A DNA stretch of 64,000 nt from Mrakia gelida (Eukaryota > Basidiomycota > Tremellomycetes > Cystofilobasidiales > Mrakiaceae): contig BRON01000003.1 in assembly GCA_024345305.1 (NCBI GenBank), positions 1,240,001 to 1,304,000 of the forward strand. The letters are read 5' to 3'. Within the stretch, counting starts at the first letter, position 1; each line of letters begins with the position of its first letter. Positions 33,601 to 45,800 of this stretch are shown in pieces. The notes under the pieces were generated by a model that saw only the letters and a list, made by a program, of their open reading frames with translations, searched no databases and was not told the DNA's origin. The position numbers and the translations under genes are program-made.

Positions 33601-35465
33601 GCACCGTTCTGATCGAGCCAAAACAGGAGGAAGAAAGACGCGTGATCAGCGTTCGTTCTCGTCGTCGGCGACGAGGGAAGGGAGACGAGGAGAAGAGAAC
33701 GAGGCGAACCCTGTAGTACGTCTCACACATCGCACTCGCGTTGTCTCTACTGGGTAAGCTGACGAGAAGAGCTTCGACAGAAGCTCTGGTAGATCCGGAC
33801 GAGGACGAGGGAGAGCCTCCAAGGGAAGGTGCTTCTCCGGCGGGTTGGAAGATTCCGAGCGAGAAGTCGACGGTCGAGGTGAGGAGAGGATTGGGGACCT
33901 GAGGATCTGGAGGAGCTTGAGAGGATGCTTGAGAGTCGGGAGAGGTGACATCGTCGGGCTGAGGAACGAAAGAGGCGAAGACGCGAGCGAGTCAGCATCG
34001 TCGAGCTGGACGCGAACGAAGCGAACCACGCGTTGCTCACGAGAAGGTAGTACGATCCAGCCTGCGAGTGGAATCGACTCGATCCATCTTCGTGGATGTT
34101 GAGATGTCCAAAGTTCTCTGAGAAGTTCTCCAGGCCCGTCCTATCCTCGTCGCTTCCCGAGTCCTTCTCCTCCTCCTCCCTCTCCTTGCCCTTGCCCTTC
34201 CCCTTCGAGCTCGATCGACTCAATCCACCACCCTGATTCGAGCTCGAGGGTGGAGGAGGGGGAGGCATCGTTCCAAATCCACTCGGAGGGAGCGAGGGAC
34301 CTGAGGAGGGGAAGGTGAGAGGTCGCGAAGAGTTGTCGAGGAGAGGTTGGTAGTGGTAGGACGAGCTTGAGATGAGAGGATGGAGAGCGTTGGATCCGGT
34401 GAGCTTGGCGTAGCAGTCTTGAAGAGCTTGTTCGAGAGCGGAGACTCGTTCGTGAAGCTTGAGAGGGGGAGAGTTGATTAACAGAGGCGATCGGAAGGTT
34501 GGCGAAGAACAAGGGCGAAAAAGTGGATCAGCTCGACTCGTTGAGCATCCCTCGTTTGCTTGGCTCGATGCAGGAACTAACCTCAGCCGTAGACGCGAGG
34601 ATTGGGCTGGGGAAAGAGGAAAGCGAGGGGAAGGGAAAACAAACCGTCAGCTTTCTCCCATCGAAGAAACCTCGGCGGACACGACCATCTCCTCCCTTCT
34701 TTCGATCTGAGACTCACCGTCTCCCTTTGCCTCCTATGAGCTCCCCGTCAGGGCTGTCGGAGAAAAGATCATCAGCTCTCGTGCGATGGGGATGAAGTAA
34801 GAACCAAGAGCAAGCTCACCAGATGCTGTGAGGAGAGAAAGAAAAAGAAAGCAGGGCGGCTCCGGTCAGCCGCAAATACCCTCTTTCAGCCCTCCTTTCC
34901 TTTCACGAGACTCACGATTGAAGTCCGCGCTTGGTGCAGTGACTACAGGGGAAGATACGATCGCACTTGATCTCTACGAGACATCCGCAGAGCAGCCAGA
35001 AGAGAGTCAGTTCTCGTCGTTCGCACGCCGCCAACTCAGCTCGTTTCCGGTTCGAGCTTCTCTCCCTTCCCCATCCCTTCGCGCTCGAAGACGAGGAGAA
35101 AGCCAAGGGGACTCACTGAGACGTCTACACTCTTTACACGAGGCTACGGTCTTGGCTGGAGCTGGTAGATCTGCACTGGATCGTCTACTCTTGTCCTTCT
35201 GAGGGTAAGAAGAGTCCTCGACGGATCGATCCTCCTCCACCTTCCTCTTCCTCCAAGCTTCAGCCTCTTGGACAGCTTGACCGAGACTGCTGGTACTCCA
35301 AGACTGTTGAAGGGTGCTGCTGGTGTGCGACTGGTAGGGCTGAGGAGGGGAAGGCGGCGTTGGATGGGATGGCATGTGGAGGTAGGAGAGGGAAGGGGAG
35401 GAAGAAGACGAGCTCGGATTCGAGGCTCGTCGATTGGGATCGTTCGAAGAAGACGAAGGCGGCAT
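30648..35465 (-). CDS. Zn2Cys6 transcription factor with Fungal_trans domain (copy 1)
   Basis: Read from 35465, about twenty exons encode roughly 860 residues. The first exons (35117-35465, 34916-34973, 34820-34825, 34718-34753, 34582-34606, 34041-34457) encode a zinc cluster: SCKECRRLKIKCDRIFPCSHCTKRG, six Cys in the C-x2-C-x6-C pattern, then a CPDGELIGGKGRR linker and a dimerisation coiled coil (LHERVSALEQAL). The middle (33710-33958, 33437-33608, 33243-33296, 33096-33156, 32737-32948 and on) is the Fungal_trans domain, with CETYYRNGAWMYGVLPREYF, LGHLFDLNSPP, ALGLHRDG and LLQSTNLGRPRAM. A Ser/Asn-rich activation tail ends in FLSSLGVIPGQ. It is a nuclear gene-specific regulator; targets are unknown. 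One exon is six nucleotides. It is adjacent to and homologous with copy 2. Confidence 0.9.
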
Positions 35466-36175
35466 CGGGGGGACCTGAGAGAATGAGAACGTCAGCTTGG
35501 GTACAAGCAGACCATAACGCTCGATGAGAGAAGAGCGCGCTCACCAAGTAGCGTGCTAGAGGAAGGAGAGAAGGAGGTGAACGTTGAAGGTCACCTTGAG
35601 AGTTTCCTTCCCTCCTGGAGTCCTTTTCGAGCGGGCCCGAAGAGACCGATTTTTTCATGCCTTTTCGACACTCCCTCCAAGCGAAGATCTTCACAAGATA
35701 TACAAGTCGATGTACCCTGATCTCTACCAGAGATATATGGCAGCAAGAACGACGGCAAGCCGTCATCTCCCGAGTCAAAAGGATCGCCCTCTTTGGTCCT
35801 CGTCTCGCTCCCTCCCCGCGTTTATCGCGTCGCGTCGAGAAGGTTTTCTTCGGTCGTACAAAACTCCCGGAAGTGGCAGAGACCGGTTCCTGATAAAGTC
35901 TCCACGTTTTGGGAGAGGTTCTGAATCTATGAGACTCAGGATCGACGAACGGAATGAAGAGGCAAAAACGCGTCGATTTCGCGACGGTTTCGGTTTCGTT
36001 CTCGCTTCTCGCTCGTCAGGCTGGAGGATCAAAGTCGCAAGTTCCTACAGAGACTCGGCATGGCTACATATGAAGCGAGAGGAAGAGAGGCATAGTCTAA
36101 GACAAAAATCAACCACAAGAAACGAAAAACCCTCGACGACTCGCCGCCGTCGCTCGCTCCCTTCTTTAACTTCGC
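35466..36175. other. Intergenic between tandem regulators, 710 bp
   Basis: This holds the promoter of copy 1 and the 3' end of copy 2. No spliced coding unit was found. The centre (35700-36100) is more AT-rich than the neighbourhood and carries several minus- and plus-strand short ORFs without recognisable content. Confidence 0.5.
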
Positions 36176-39100
36176 TCAGCCTCGAGGGACGATCCCAAGT
36201 CCAGCGAGGAACTGTACCCAGAAGGGATAGAAAGAAAGGACGTCAGAAACGAGAAGGCGAGGATGGGAAAGGACCAAAAGAAGGAGAAAGCAACCCACGG
36301 AGGTATAGTCGAAGTCGACGTGAAGCGGGTCGTCAACGTTCGAGCCAGCCGAAGCAGAGCCGCTCGATCCACTCCCATCCCCTGCTCCCTCAACCTGCAC
36401 TCCCTCGAACCCCCAAACGTTCGGTCCAGGTCCTGCGTTCCAAGTCGTGAAGTCGCCGAAGGTCGAAGGGGGAGGGTTCATCGGACGAGCCGCCGTCGCG
36501 TCCTCGAACGTTGTCGGAAGACTCATGTACGGGGTGTAGAACGACTCGGGGCCGAAAGGATTAGGTTGTGGAGGAGGAGGAGGAGCTGATGATGTCGCCG
36601 AGAAGGAAGGAAGGAAGGATGGGGAGGTGTCGACGCGTTGGGGACGCCTCAACGAGGTTTCGGTTCCGAGAAGGCTGTCGTCCTCTCCTCCTGATGCTGG
36701 TACGTTCGACGAAGTTGAAGGACCGGCTGAGAAGAAGGGTCGAGGCTGCGCAGCTGCTGCGAGTTGCTCGCGAGCGCCTGAGGGAAGGAACGGATGGGGA
36801 GGAGAAGGTCAGAGTCGGTCGAAGCGCGAAGTGAAAGGAGATGCCGCGACGTACGGTCTCGAAGGCGACGAAGATGAGGCTGTAGATAGAGAGAAAAGAT
36901 CTGCATCAGTGAAAGTCAAAGTGACGAAAGAAGCGAACGAAACGAGAAACGATCGACTCACCAACTCTTCCCTCGCTCGCGAGCCCACCTGAGCGACGAC
37001 CTCGAAGAGAGAAGTAGCGAGCTCGACTTCCGAAAGAGCAGCTGCTGCTAGAGAGGACGAGGGAGCTCTGATGACGGCAGCGGATAGGTTAACGGCCGCC
37101 GAGAATCCATGGAAGAACTGTCGGAGGAAAAGAGTCAGTTTCGAGTGCGAGCAAGAAACGAACCAAGTGAGAGGAACGCACGAAGAACCAGAACCGGCTG
37201 ACGAGAGCGATGTGAAGCGTCACTGAGAAGACAAAAAGGTAATAGGGAGGTCAGTCGCTCGTTCAAACATCGATCTAACAGTCCAGAAAGGATAGCCTCA
37301 CGGACGTCGCGCAGAACAGCCACGAGACTCTTCGACGCCTCTAAAAGTGCGACGTAGGACTGAGAGTACTTCGATCGAAGCGGCTCATCAGGATGGTCCT
37401 TCAGAGCTCGAGCGAACCACGGTCGATGAAGGAAAAGTTGGCTGAAAAGGAGAAAAGCTCGGGGTCAGCAGACGCGTCGAACTCGAGATGTTTGAAAGTC
37501 CCTCACCCCATGTTGATCACCAGCCTCATCGTCTGCTTTTGGAGGAAGAAACTCCTCGCTTCTGGATCCTCGTCGTCGGCCTTGATGAGCATTCTGAACG
37601 TCCGAATGAGCGAAAAGAACGAGGTGGTCAGAAACAGTTTTCGAACGCGAAGGAAGAGAGGAGGAGAAGCTGCTCACCCGTTGGTCGAGATGTGCATCTC
37701 GGGAGGGAGGTTCTTCTCGACTGCGAAAGGGAGAAAAGATATCAGTCAAGCTCGAGCAGTAGAAGAAACAAGATAACGGAACATACAGAGTCGAATCGAA
37801 CGATCAATCGCAAGGCAGTTCTCGTACGAACGAGACTTCGTGCAGGTCTGTAGGTCGTTTACTTGAGCCATCAGCTCCATGAAGCGGTACTTGTAGGCAG
37901 GATCTAGCGAACAGACGATGCCGAGCGAGTCAGCAAGAGAAACAAGATGGAAGGAACGAAGGAGAAGAAGGTCGCCCACAGAGGTTCGTTCGTTCGCCCG
38001 TCTGTTGAGGAAACTTGGCGTCGATACTGGAGGTCTGGGTCGCTCGAGGTCTTCCAAGGTTGATAGACTGAAGGGTTTCGTAGGCGTGTAGCTGGTGCAA
38101 AATGAGTTGGACGCGAAGGTGAGCTCGGGCAAAAGGAAGGACGAGCACGAGGAGCAGAAAGCGAGCTCACCTCCCAGAAGACCTGCCTCCGTTCCTCAGC
38201 TTCGGCGACGGAAAGTCCTGGCCAGTTTGATCCGTCACGATGAAGTCCGAGCTGATAGAAGAGGTCAAATCGAAACGTGTCAGTTGGGAGAGCGAGGGAG
38301 CGAGGGCGGACGAGGGAAGATCAACGAACGGCTTGAGCTGTTCGAGCAGCGAGACCCAGAAGCGACCACGACGTCTCTCCACTCGACGAGAATCTATCGG
38401 CGTGACTGAAGAGGGAAAGAGATGCAGAAGAAAATCAGCGAGCTGCAAAGCTGGTTCGAAGGGAGGAGAGGAATCGGCTCACTGCATGACTAGAAAATCA
38501 CGGACGAGACGCGTTAGCTCGACGTTCGAACCTGCGAGGCGCATCTTCACGCAACGAGAGAGGACGAAGCTCACCGTAGTTGCTCATGAGCATGATCGAC
38601 CGGATGAAGGTGAGAGAAGCAGTCGAATCCAACGAAAGAGCGGACTTCGCCATTGAGAAGTAAGACTTGCTCGTCTTGCTCTCTGTTCGAAACGAAGCGA
38701 AGAGAAAGGAGTCAGGACCGACACTCGGGGGGCCATCTCATGGAGAAGACTCACGCGGTGGACTGTTGAGATCGAAGAGACATCCCAAGGAGAGGACGCA
38801 GAGAACGAGGGCGAGTCGTTGAGGCGGAGGCGAGACGTCTTGAGGTCGATCCGACGGAAAGACGATAGAAAAGTAGTCCTCGTAGAATCGTGTCCTCGAG
38901 ATAGAGTCGTAGGTCCACGCCCCGTTCTGGATTCAGGAGCAGTCGACGAGTGTCAGTGAAGGAAGACGAGGAACCAGAAAACAAGACGACGCGTCCCTTT
39001 TGACGACTCACCTGGAAGTACGCCTCGCAGATCGACCAAGCCTTCTCTCTCGATGGTAGGTTGGAGATCAAGGACTCCATCACGCTTCTTCCGGACGAGG

Positions 39101-40362
39101 AGGAAGGAGATCCAGCGGCGAGAGGATCGGTCGCGTCGATTACGAGGGTGGTGTGGAAGTCGATGGGAGGAGCGAAGTCGATGCTGGGATCCGGTGGCTG
39201 ACTTGCGTTGGGAGATGGCGAGTCCTCGGCCTGAGAAAAGAGAGTGACGAGGAGCCGTCAGGCGAAGAAGAGGGGACGAGGAGGGAAAGAGAGTCGCGAC
39301 GAACGAGGAGATAAGCTGATGCTGAATTGACGTGAAACCTCGACACTCCCGACTCTTCTCCAAGCGTCAGGGTCCCAAAGTTGTCTGCTACGTCGTCAGA
39401 AACCTCCTCATCCTCCTGAAGCTGGCGAGGTTGGTCTCGGTTTGGCGAGTGAGGTTGCGAAGGAAGCGAAGTCGAGGGTGCTGGAGCCGGACGAGGTCGC
39501 GAAGCAGAGCTCGGCTCATCGTCGCTGAGAGGCTCGAAATGATGCGAGCTCTCAAGAAGAGGATGGGTAACGTTGCTTCCTGTCTCCTTCGAGTACGACT
39601 GCTGGAGGGCAGCTTCGAGTTTGGAGATGCGAGCGTGAAGGTCGGCCGTCGAAGCGAGGATGAGCCTGAGGGTGGAAGGGTTCAGATAAGCTCAAGAAAC
39701 AAAGACAGCCACAGGATGAGAGCTTGCCTTCTTCCCTTCCCCCCCTTGAGTTCACCATCAGGGCTGTAGGAGTAACACGATCGAGATCAGAACGAAAGGC
39801 TCGGGTGAGGAAGGTCGAGGTTCGGCGAAGACGAGCCGCATCCCTTCCTTCTTCTCGACGGAAAGCTCACCAGATAGTGGCGAGGCCTCTCTTGCGGCAA
39901 TTAGAGCACTGCAGCCATAGAAGAAGGTTGTCAGACCCCGAATAAAGACAGAGAAGCGAGAGAGGGACTCACAGGGAAGACCCGGTCACACCTTCATCCA
40001 AAGCTCAGGTCAGCTTCCCTTCTTCCTCAGAGCCTACGACATCTGCTGCATGGATTCCCAGAGGAGGCGAAGTGGAAGGCTCACTTGATCTTGAGCCTTT
40101 TGCACTCTGAACAAGCGACGATTCTAGTACTGCTCGCTCGACGAGGTTGACCTTCCGACTGATTGACCATCGACTCCTTCGGCTCCTCCTCCGCCTTCCT
40201 CTTCCTGAACGAGTCTTCTTCCTGAGACGTTTGGAACGAGATTGGAGCTTCGGAGTATCCTTGTGGCTGATAGTATGTATGTGGTAAGGAGGTTGACGAC
40301 GAAGACGAGGTGGATGGGTGATGGTAAGGATTGGGAGGAGGAGGGTTCAGAGGAGGAGCCAT
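36176..40362 (-). CDS. Zn2Cys6 transcription factor with Fungal_trans domain (copy 2)
   Basis: Read from 40362; first exons 40085-40362 and 39973-39991 (19 nt) continue into the Cys-rich exon near 39910. The zinc cluster is ACSECKRLKIKCDRVFP then CSNCRKRGLATICPDGEL, followed by a coiled coil (LHARISKLEAALQQSY). The Fungal_trans part has NLPSREKAWSICEAYFQNGAWTYD, LGCLFDLNSPPRESK, AKSALSLDSTASLTFIR and INLGRPRA. The C terminus ends FLAGLGIVPRG, clearly related to the FLSSLGVIPGQ end of copy 1. The two copies share order, motifs and most intron positions but differ in the zinc-finger exons. It is a nuclear regulator of unknown targets. Exon boundaries in the middle were not all fixed. Confidence 0.88.
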
Positions 40363-40903
40363 GGCGTTGAGCTTGAGCTTGATCTTCGTTGCTTCTGGAG
40401 CTCTTCCTGTGGATTCCAAGATACGGAAACAACTCGTCAGAGGATGCTGATACAAAGATGAGCAAGGAGAGTCGAGATCTGACTCACCAATCGATAAGGT
40501 CGTTCTCCGAGGCTGGTCGTTGGGGTGAGCTCGAACGGAGGTACAAGCTCGACCAAGATTGAGAGGGAAACGCCGAGTCGTTCTTTCGTAGCCCCCTCTC
40601 GAATCACCAAGCCCGCCTGCCTGTATACGATATAAGGCTCTCAGGTCTCTATCGTCTCCAGCAGAGTTCTCGAGAATCGACCTCGAGTTGAGCTCAGATC
40701 GTCGCAGCGAACGCAGACGCGTCGTCAGTTCCGTCCTCGCGTCTTCTTCGTTCCCTACATGCACCAACGAACTTTTACCTTGTCAAATAGCTTGGTCCCG
40801 GAGAAATGGAGTCTTTCTCCTCGCACCTCTCTTCTTCTCTCCAGAGACTCGACTGAACTCGTCTCGCTCTCAGCTCGGCACGTTTCTCAAACCACATCAC
40901 CAA
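40363..40903. other. Intergenic, 541 bp
   Basis: Between the start of regulator copy 2 and the stop of paralog A, both on the minus strand. A minus-strand open frame (40500-40767) containing LNLGRACTSVRAHPND ends at a GTGAG donor; it could be an untranslated or upstream exon of copy 2. Otherwise promoter and 3'UTR. Confidence 0.4.
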
Positions 40904-42676
40904 TCAATCCTCCTCCTCCTCTTCCTCCTCCTCCTCCTCCACCGCCCCTTCCCACTTCACAATCCTCCCCACCATCTTCTCCCCCTCTGGCCTCCCCTTC
41001 AAACTCAGCCTCCTAATCTCCTCCCTCACGGCAACTCCCTTCGCTCCCGTTCCACCCAACCACTGATCCACCTCCCTGGCCACCGCCCACTGCCACAACA
41101 GCTCCACCTTCGGCCTCAACTGCGAAGCGTCCCCCTCCTCAACCTTCGTCTCGATAGCCTTCCTGAAGACCTCCTGGTGGTCTGGGAGGTCGCAGAGGGA
41201 GGGTTGGACGAAAGGGATGTTTCCGGGGTTGAGATCCCAGTGCTTGGTGTGGTACGAGCGATGGAGGAGGGGCTTGAGGAGGACGCGGGCGTAGGGGGAT
41301 TCGGGGTAGGTGCTGTGGGTGGGAGGGTTGGGTGGAAAGGGAGAGAGAGGGAAGTGAGGTTAGGGAGAAGCAAAACGGCGAAGAGAACGAGAGGTGAGAA
41401 GCTCACATGTCCGAGCCTGAAGGGTTAGGGAAGTAAACTTCGCACCGACCGGCCTATCGGAAAAGAAGAAGAGGAAGGAAGGAAAGGGAGAACGAGTCAG
41501 TCCAACGACGCGTCGAACACCACGACCGGCGAAAGACGAAAGAGAGAGAGAGAGCTCGACTCACATCGTCGTTCGTCGCCTCCAACAAGAACGTAGCCTC
41601 CTTCCCCTCAAACTCGTACTTGGCCAGGTAGAACGGCAGGTACAACGGCGTCGCATCCAACTGCTCCCACCTCACGTCCTTTTCCGTATCGACGACGAGG
41701 AAGTCCCCGTAGTTCCGCTTTGCGGCCTTGAAGGCCTCCAATTTCAGCGACTTGGCGTTGCGTACGAGTTCGGGGACGACGAGAGGGGAGAGGTCGAACG
41801 GTAAAGGGGTGATGGGTTGGCCGTACTGCTCGAGATGGCGAGAGGGGTTGAAGACGGGGAGGTGTTCGGGGAGTTCTGGGAGGGTGGGTTGGAGGACGAG
41901 GTGGCCGAGAGGGGAGGAGGAGGTACCTGACAGAGCCGAGGAAAGGGGCGAAGATACAACTGGGTGAGCTTCGGGAGCTCGTACGAGCAAGAAAGAGTCA
42001 GGAGGAGACGATAGTACTGACCAGGGAAGAAAGAGAATTCGGACTCCACTTCAACCTCGATCGTGTCTCCCTTGTCGTCGACCTTTTCCTCCTCTTTCTT
42101 CTCCTTCCCCAGTTCGTCGAAGAAGCCCAGACCGTTGGTGAGAGTGACCTTGGTGAAGACTTTGGCTTGAACGGACCATGCTGGGAGGTAGATCATCTGG
42201 CTCTTGACGAGAGGTGTTCTGTCGGGGAAGAAGGAGGGGAGGAAATGGTGAAGGATCCAGGCCAGGGTCGCTTTGGGTTGGAAGGAAGTAGCGATAGAGA
42301 AGGCTGCGAGACGTTTGAGAGCGAGTTCAGGTGGGATAGAGAAGGGTAGGACGTGGATTTGGGAGGGGCGAGGGAGGTAGGACGACGAGGAGGAGGAGAG
42401 TTCTTCCGAGGGAGCCGTCGTCGAAGTTGAGGGTTCCGAGGTTGAAGGGGAGGGAGTGGAGGAGGAACAGGAGCGAGTGCATCTATAAGAGTTGATGCTG
42501 GTAGTGGTGGAAAGGCGGGAGGAGAGGAAGGGCGACCGAGAGGGGTGAGGTCGAGATGGAGGAAGGAAGGAGGAGGAGGAGGAGATGAAGGACGACGTCG
42601 ACCTCGTTGTTGAGCTCAGCCGAGCGAATCTCGAGACCGTACTACAGCTTGGCCGAAGTATAGATGAAGCTGCCAT
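40904..42676 (-). CDS. Unknown protein, probable mitochondrial (paralog A)
   Basis: Exons 42022-42676, 41565-41926, 41407-41453 and 40904-41312 total 1473 nt, 490 residues. The N terminus is rich in Ser/Arg/Thr with few acidic residues (MAASSILRPSCSTVSRFAR), typical of a mitochondrial presequence. Core motifs are IYLPAWSVQAKVFTK, FSFFPGT, LPFDLSPLVVPELVRNAK, and WEQLDATPLYLPFYLAKYE. The C terminus carries FRKAIETKVEEGD and a long Glu tract. It is clearly homologous to the gene at 55624-57130. I do not recognise the family; no cofactor or catalytic motif is visible. It shares a 136-bp divergent promoter with DNA ligase IV. Intron 1 has a GTCAGT donor. Confidence 0.82.
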
Positions 42677-42812
42677 GATCCGAGTAGATTTTCTGGCGAA
42701 GAAGGGGTTTCTTGGTAGCTAAAAGTGAGCTCGTCGTCGTCGTTTGAGGTTGAGCTCGACTCTCCTTCCCTCCTTCCTCTCCTCCACCCGCGAGCGTCGT
42801 TTCTTTGAAGAT
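42677..42812. promoter_or_regulatory. Divergent promoter, 136 bp
   Basis: Only 136 bp separate the start codons of paralog A (-) and DNA ligase IV (+). Both core promoters must lie here or reach into the coding regions. A GTGAGC and TTGAGGTTGAGC repeat is seen near 42726-42755; no TATA box. Confidence 0.5.
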
Positions 42813-45800
42813 ATGTCTTCCCCCAATCCCTCCCCTCGTTCCTCTCCTTCTCGACCCACAGCTTCTCAACATCAACTCCGAATCGATCAGCAACAAGACG
42901 AAGACGACGACACGACGTCCCATCAGACCGCTGCCGTACTCGAGCGTCCTCCCGAGCTCGCTCCCTTTGGAGCCTCTCCTCCCTTCTCCGCCCTCGTCAC
43001 CATCCTCGAGAAGGTCAGAGACGTTAAAGGGAACGACAAGAAGAGATTGGCGCTGTCCAACTTCTTTGCAGCTTGGAGAAGTCGCGTGGGCTTGGATCTC
43101 GTGAGTCTCAATCCATCCAAAGGAGGGAGCGACGAGGCCAGAAGGAGAGCTGTCCCTACGAGATCATGGAAAGCTCATTCGCCTTCGTTTCTACGTTCAC
43201 CGTCACCTCTAGTTCCCACTCCTTCGACTGCTTATCCCCGAGGTTCGTTCTCTTCTCTTCCTCGTCCAGGAGAGCAATGTGGAGCGATGAGGGAGGGGAG
43301 CTGAGCTCGCGCTTCTCCTCCCACCTTCTCTTCGTTCGTCGCGATCTAACGCATCCTCATCCCTCCTGCATCTCTTGTTTCACCTTCCAGAGGGATAAGG
43401 AACGATCCGTCTACGGTCTCAAGGAACAAGCTCTCGCGAAATGCTACGTCAAGGTGCTCGGACTCGATGCGAAGAAGACGGAGGCAGGGAGGAGATTGAC
43501 CAACTGGAAGCAGCCTACTGGGAAGGATAACGTGAGTCTCTGAACCTAGCTGCCCGCTGAAAGAGCTAGAATAATATACAACTGACCTTGCGCTGTGTTT
43601 CCAGCAAGTTACTGGTGACTTTGCGAGGTTCGTTCTCGCCTCCTCCCGCGCTCCATCTCTCCCTCGCTGTCGGTCGCTCACATCTCCTTTCTCCCACCTT
43701 CGGCAGTGTTCTGTATGAGGTTGTCAAGGAACGATCGGACGTCTCCAAGTCTAGTCTCTCCATCGATGAGGTTCACGAGCTCCTCGATCAACTCGCGAAG
43801 GCTGAAAAGTACGCTTTCTCCGCTCGCGCTCGTTCTTGCTCTCCATCGTCTGCTGTAGCTGACTCGCTTTCGTTTGATTTGGCAACAGGGACGAGGGGAA
43901 AGCTGAGATAATGTCCAAGTTCTACCACAAGCTCGAGGCGAAGGATCAGAGGTGAGAGAGGTCGATTCTGTTGGGAACCTCGTCATCGTCGCGTCGAGGG
44001 CTGACCTGTTGGTCTCGTTCGCGTGGTCCAGATGGCTCGTTCGAATCATCCTCAAGGGTACGTCTCCCTCTCTTAGCCACAGTGATCTCTCTCTTACTGA
44101 CCCTGATCTCTTTCGAACCGCAGACTTGAAGATCACCGTCAAGGTTCGTTCTTTAGTTCGTTCTCGACGCGTCCCTCCCTTCCGTCGATGCTGACCTCTC
44201 CTCGTTTGGATCTACGCAGGAGAAATCTATACTCGAAATCTTCCATCCTGGTGAGCTCTATACCAACACGGAATGATCTTCCGATCTCCTTCGCTGATTC
44301 GTACCTCGTTCTCCTTTCCCCGTTGGCAGACGCGATGGCTCTCTTCAACGTAACGTCAGATCTTCGAAATATCTGCTACTCCCTGCCCAATCCAGAGGTC
44401 CGAATCGAGAAGGATGTACGTCCAGCATGACCGCTTGGGCCTTCCGTTGTCGCTGACATCGTTCCTGACTGGCTCGTCGGCTTCGTCTCGTCGAACGAAA
44501 CAGAGAACCAAGATCACCCTCGACTCTGCCTTGCTGCCCCAGCTTTCGCTTCGAGGAAAGCCCAAGTGAGATAGCTCCTACCTAATCTGACGTAGGCTAC
44601 CTCTGACTCACTTGCCTTGTCCTCGCTTGTCACCAGTCTCACGGCAACAGCCAAGTCCATGGGATCCAACTTCGTTCGTCCAGATGATCCTCGTCCTTTG
44701 GCTCACGTCGTCGCACTCGCTCACCCTCGTCTACTTTTGCTTCAGATCATCGAGGAGAAGCTCGACGGAGAACGAATCCAGATTCACAGGATCGGAGGAC
44801 AGCGATATCACATCTGGTCCAGGGGAGTCGTCTCGCAGGAAACGGACGCGCGACGAGAGAGATGAAAGGCTGATCTTCGCTCGTCGTTTTTCGATCGACC
44901 ATCACAGGAAGGGAAAGGATTACACCTACCTTTACGGAAGCAACCCTTCCGAAGGATCCCTCATCCCTTTCATCCATGACGCGTTCAGGAAGGATGTTGC
45001 TGAGTGAGTCGACGTCGTTCCCCTTCTCGTCTTCGAGTCGAAGCGACGCGCTGACTCGCTTCGCTTCCTTTGCTCGACCATCTAGCTGTATCTTGGAGTG
45101 AGCCTCCTTCTCTCCGTCTTTTAGTGTATCATTTTCGCTGACCTGCCTCCCTTTTCCAGCGGCGAGATGCTGGCCTACGATCCCGAGCTCGATCGATGTC
45201 GTGAGTTCTCGTCTCCCTCCCGTCCTCGACTCGACGCGTCGACCTTCGCTGACTCCGCCCTCCTGTTCTCAGTCCCTTTCGGAAGTCTCAAAGGAGCAGC
45301 TCTCGACAAGTCCGGAGATGCCAACATGCCTCATCCCTGCTGTTCGTCTCTCTCCCTCTCTCTCTTTTTTACACTTTCCCAACTCGCCTCAATCTTCCTC
45401 GCTTCTCTCTCACTCTCTCTCGCAGTCAAAGTCTTCGACATCCTCTACCTCCGAGGCAAGGGAAATCCCAAAGGAGTCTCTCTCGCTGGGAATCCCCTCT
45501 GGCGACGAAAGGTCTTCCTCGAGGGAGGTTTCGACAAGAAGACCTCGAAGGACACGGTCGGCGTGATCCGAGAGGTTCCTGGGAGGCTCGAGTTCCCGTA
45601 CAGGAAGGAGGGAGCTAATACCGCGGAGGATATCAGGAGTGAGCTGCATGGGATTATGGAGAGGAAGTGAGTGTCTTAAGTGGAACGACGTGTTAAGGGC
45701 GGGAGGGTCAGACGCGGGTTGGGCTGACTCGTTTTCCTTTCGTTTCGTGCGATATCGCAGGGGAGAGGGTCTGATCCTCAAGAATCAGAACTCGCTTTAC

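Noticed and set aside
40500..40767. LNLGRACTSVRAHP segment as a third copy of the regulator's NLGRPRA motif
   Set aside because: The similarity is limited to four residues and the surrounding sequence does not match the Fungal_trans domain.
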